DNA from: SIG307 sp964545045
GTDB lineage: Bacteria > Bacillota > Clostridia > Lachnospirales > Lachnospiraceae
NCBI GenBank assembly: GCA_964545045.1
Contig: CAZJEN010000008.1
Location: 1-64,000 of the forward strand
Length of the DNA stretch: 64,000 nt
Reading direction: 5' to 3'
Shown: in pieces, positions 63,117 to 64,000 of the stretch
Position numbering within the stretch: the first letter of the stretch is position 1
How the letters are laid out: each line of letters opens with the position of its first letter
The notes under the pieces: generated by a model
Databases searched by the model: none
What the model saw: the letters and a program-made list of their open reading frames with translations, nothing else
What the model was told of the DNA's origin: nothing
Program-made: the position numbers and the translations under genes

Positions 63117-63145
63117 ATTATAACAACAAATGTATCAAAGGTCAA
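63117..63145 (-). promoter_or_regulatory. Strong promoter of the surface-protein gene
   Basis: On the minus strand TTGACC (63140-63145), a 17-bp spacer and TATAAT (63117-63122): eleven of twelve consensus positions. The silent cassette has no counterpart. Confidence 0.92.
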
Positions 63146-63410
63146 GTATTTTCGTCCATTTTCTAAAAAATGAACGGCTCACTCGCCCTCCCCGTTGCTG
63201 TCATCCTTTGACTTATTGGAAGTTTTGAGTTATGCCAATGTAATCAATACGCCCCCCGCGGGATGTGCCTCAGATATCGCAATATCTAATTAGGATGTGA
63301 CACGCGGTTCCCAAGTTATCCGCAAAAGGAACGCCTTGTACAATCGGCTCATACTAATAATGCAATTTGTTTGTGTCAAATTTATGTCACGCCTTTGTCA
63401 TATTTGGTCT

Positions 63411-63589
63411 TTTTTCGTGCAGACAAAGCGAATATTCATAATTTTTTCAAAAGCAAGTGCTTTTGAAAAAATTATGAATGTGAGCGCGTCCACGACTGAG
63501 TGTCCGAAAGGACACGAAGTTCGGAGCGATGCGCAGCATCGGTCTGCACGAAAAACCCTTTTGCAAAACCACAATGTGAGCGCGTCCAC
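63411..63589. repeat. Nested palindrome with 22-bp perfect hairpin, upstream of the surface-protein gene
   Basis: TTTTTCGTGCAGAC (63411-63424) and its inverse (63542-63555) enclose a long perfect hairpin at 63434-63479 (arms ATTCATAATTTTTTCAAAAG...), then GTGTCC/GGACAC and GATGC/GCATC hairpins. A 17-bp direct repeat AATGTGAGCGCGTCCAC occurs at 63477-63493 and 63573-63589. It lies 3' of threonine synthase. The neighbouring 63146-63410 shows no gene. Confidence 0.7.
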
Positions 63590-63599
63590 AAAGCAGAAA

Positions 63600-63627
63600 G
63601 GCAGAGCCCCTTTCGAATCTCTGCCTG
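63600..63627 (-). terminator. Probable terminator of thrC
   Basis: On the minus strand GGCAGAG, a spacer GATTCGAAAGGGG-like loop region and CTCTGCC form a stem followed by TTTCTGCTTT, a weak U-tract, 22 bp after the stop codon. Confidence 0.55.
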
Positions 63628-63648
63628 AACAATCTTATCTTCTATTTC

Positions 63649-64000
63649 TTACAAGCCCAAGAACTTCTCTACCTCAGCCTGCATCTTCTCGGTCTCGCAT
63701 ACGGTATCGTGAAGCACCGGAGCGGTACGAATCTCTTCGATGGCATTCGGAACCTTTACCTTTGCGATGCGGGACAACTCGTCAACCAAATCGAAATCAC
63801 TCCAGCTCTCATACTTCTCGTCGATAGCGCCCATTACGCTTCTGGTGAACTTGTACGGGCTTGCGGTGGATGCGATTACGGTCACCTTATCGTCGCCGGT
63901 GCTCTTCTTGTACTCGTTGTATACGTGAGCAGCAACTGCGGTATGGGTGTCCATCACATAACCGGTCTTCTCATAAAGAGCCTTGATTACCTCTGCGGTC
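63649..64000 (-). CDS. thrC: Threonine synthase, C-terminal part (cut by window end)
   Basis: The visible 116 codons match the C-terminus of the long (fungal/bacterial) threonine synthase: GYVMDTHTAVAAHVYNEYKK, VTVIASTASPYKFTRSVMGA and a helical tail. The enzyme converts O-phosphohomoserine to threonine with PLP. The PLP-lysine region and the start lie beyond the window. The methionines inside this segment are not starts. Confidence 0.93.
   Translation of the reverse strand, partial: TAEVIKALYEKTGYVMDTHTAVAAHVYNEYKKSTGDDKVTVIASTASPYKFTRSVMGAIDEKYESWSDFDLVDELSRIAKVKVPNAIEEIRTAPVLHDTVCETEKMQAEVEKFLGL

Noticed and set aside
62985..63120. c-di-GMP or other known riboswitch in the surface-protein leader
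   Set aside because: The ACGC-containing stretch recalls the GEMM motif, but the conserved GGG/GACGCAAAGC blocks are missing. I keep it as an unassigned structured leader.

Overview
The window looks like a chromosomal segment from a strictly anaerobic, spore-forming Gram-positive of the Clostridia, most probably a Lachnospiraceae. Reasons: a single-chain pyruvate:ferredoxin oxidoreductase, sporulation genes (CotJA-CotJB-CotJC, an alpha/beta-type SASP, a SpoIID-domain protein), greA-lysS and clpC-radA gene order, strong AGGAGG ribosome binding sites and moderate GC. Family names come from protein sequence recognition, not from a database search.

Layout. 1-10 kb: greA-lysS, a DMT permease, nifJ (por), YccF, a small methyl-accepting protein and asnA. 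10-21 kb: a GntR/ABC operon with an autoregulatory-looking operator, a C39-like protease, an XRE membrane regulator, a PNPOx-fold protein, tRNA-Gln(CUG), a NUDIX hydrolase, an unrecognised coiled-coil protein and an extended sigma factor. 21-30 kb: a heterodimeric ABC exporter pair upstream of that sigma factor, an L-fucose/arabinose isomerase-fold protein under a consensus promoter, two giant intergenic palindromes and a transmembrane chemoreceptor. 30-40 kb: the cotJ operon (CotJA carries a Cys-rich tandem repeat), a SASP, YihY, SpoIID-like, an amino-acid-type permease with its binding protein but no ATPase, a beta-propeller and an M14 lipoprotein. 40-54.5 kb: radA, clpC preceded by a GntR gene, and a cell-envelope block (cohesin/cadherin-like membrane protein, SH3-rich glucosaminidase, O-antigen-ligase-like polymerase, SBP-PASTA fusion).

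54.6-63.1 kb is the most remarkable part. A 911-codon secreted, probably abundant surface protein is expressed leftward from a near-consensus promoter through a structured leader. A second, promoterless and start-less copy of its last 690 or so codons lies about 5.6 kb away in opposite orientation. The two share a 731-bp inverted repeat with one mismatch, followed by about 450 codons in which conserved and divergent patches alternate; both downstream halves are fully open. A tyrosine recombinase gene with a zinc-ribbon N-terminus ends about 140 bp outside the silent copy's repeat arm. This is the arrangement expected of an invertible surface-antigen switch: inversion across the repeat would fuse the constant promoter and N-terminus to the alternative C-terminal half. 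An ISL3-type element with intact 8-bp target duplications and an Rpn-nuclease remnant lie inside the invertible segment. The window ends within threonine synthase.

A second theme is a set of very long imperfect palindromes (about 130-400 bp, nested hairpins, some with terminators in the arms) at gene 3' ends. They are not obviously insertion sequences and I cannot assign them to a known family.
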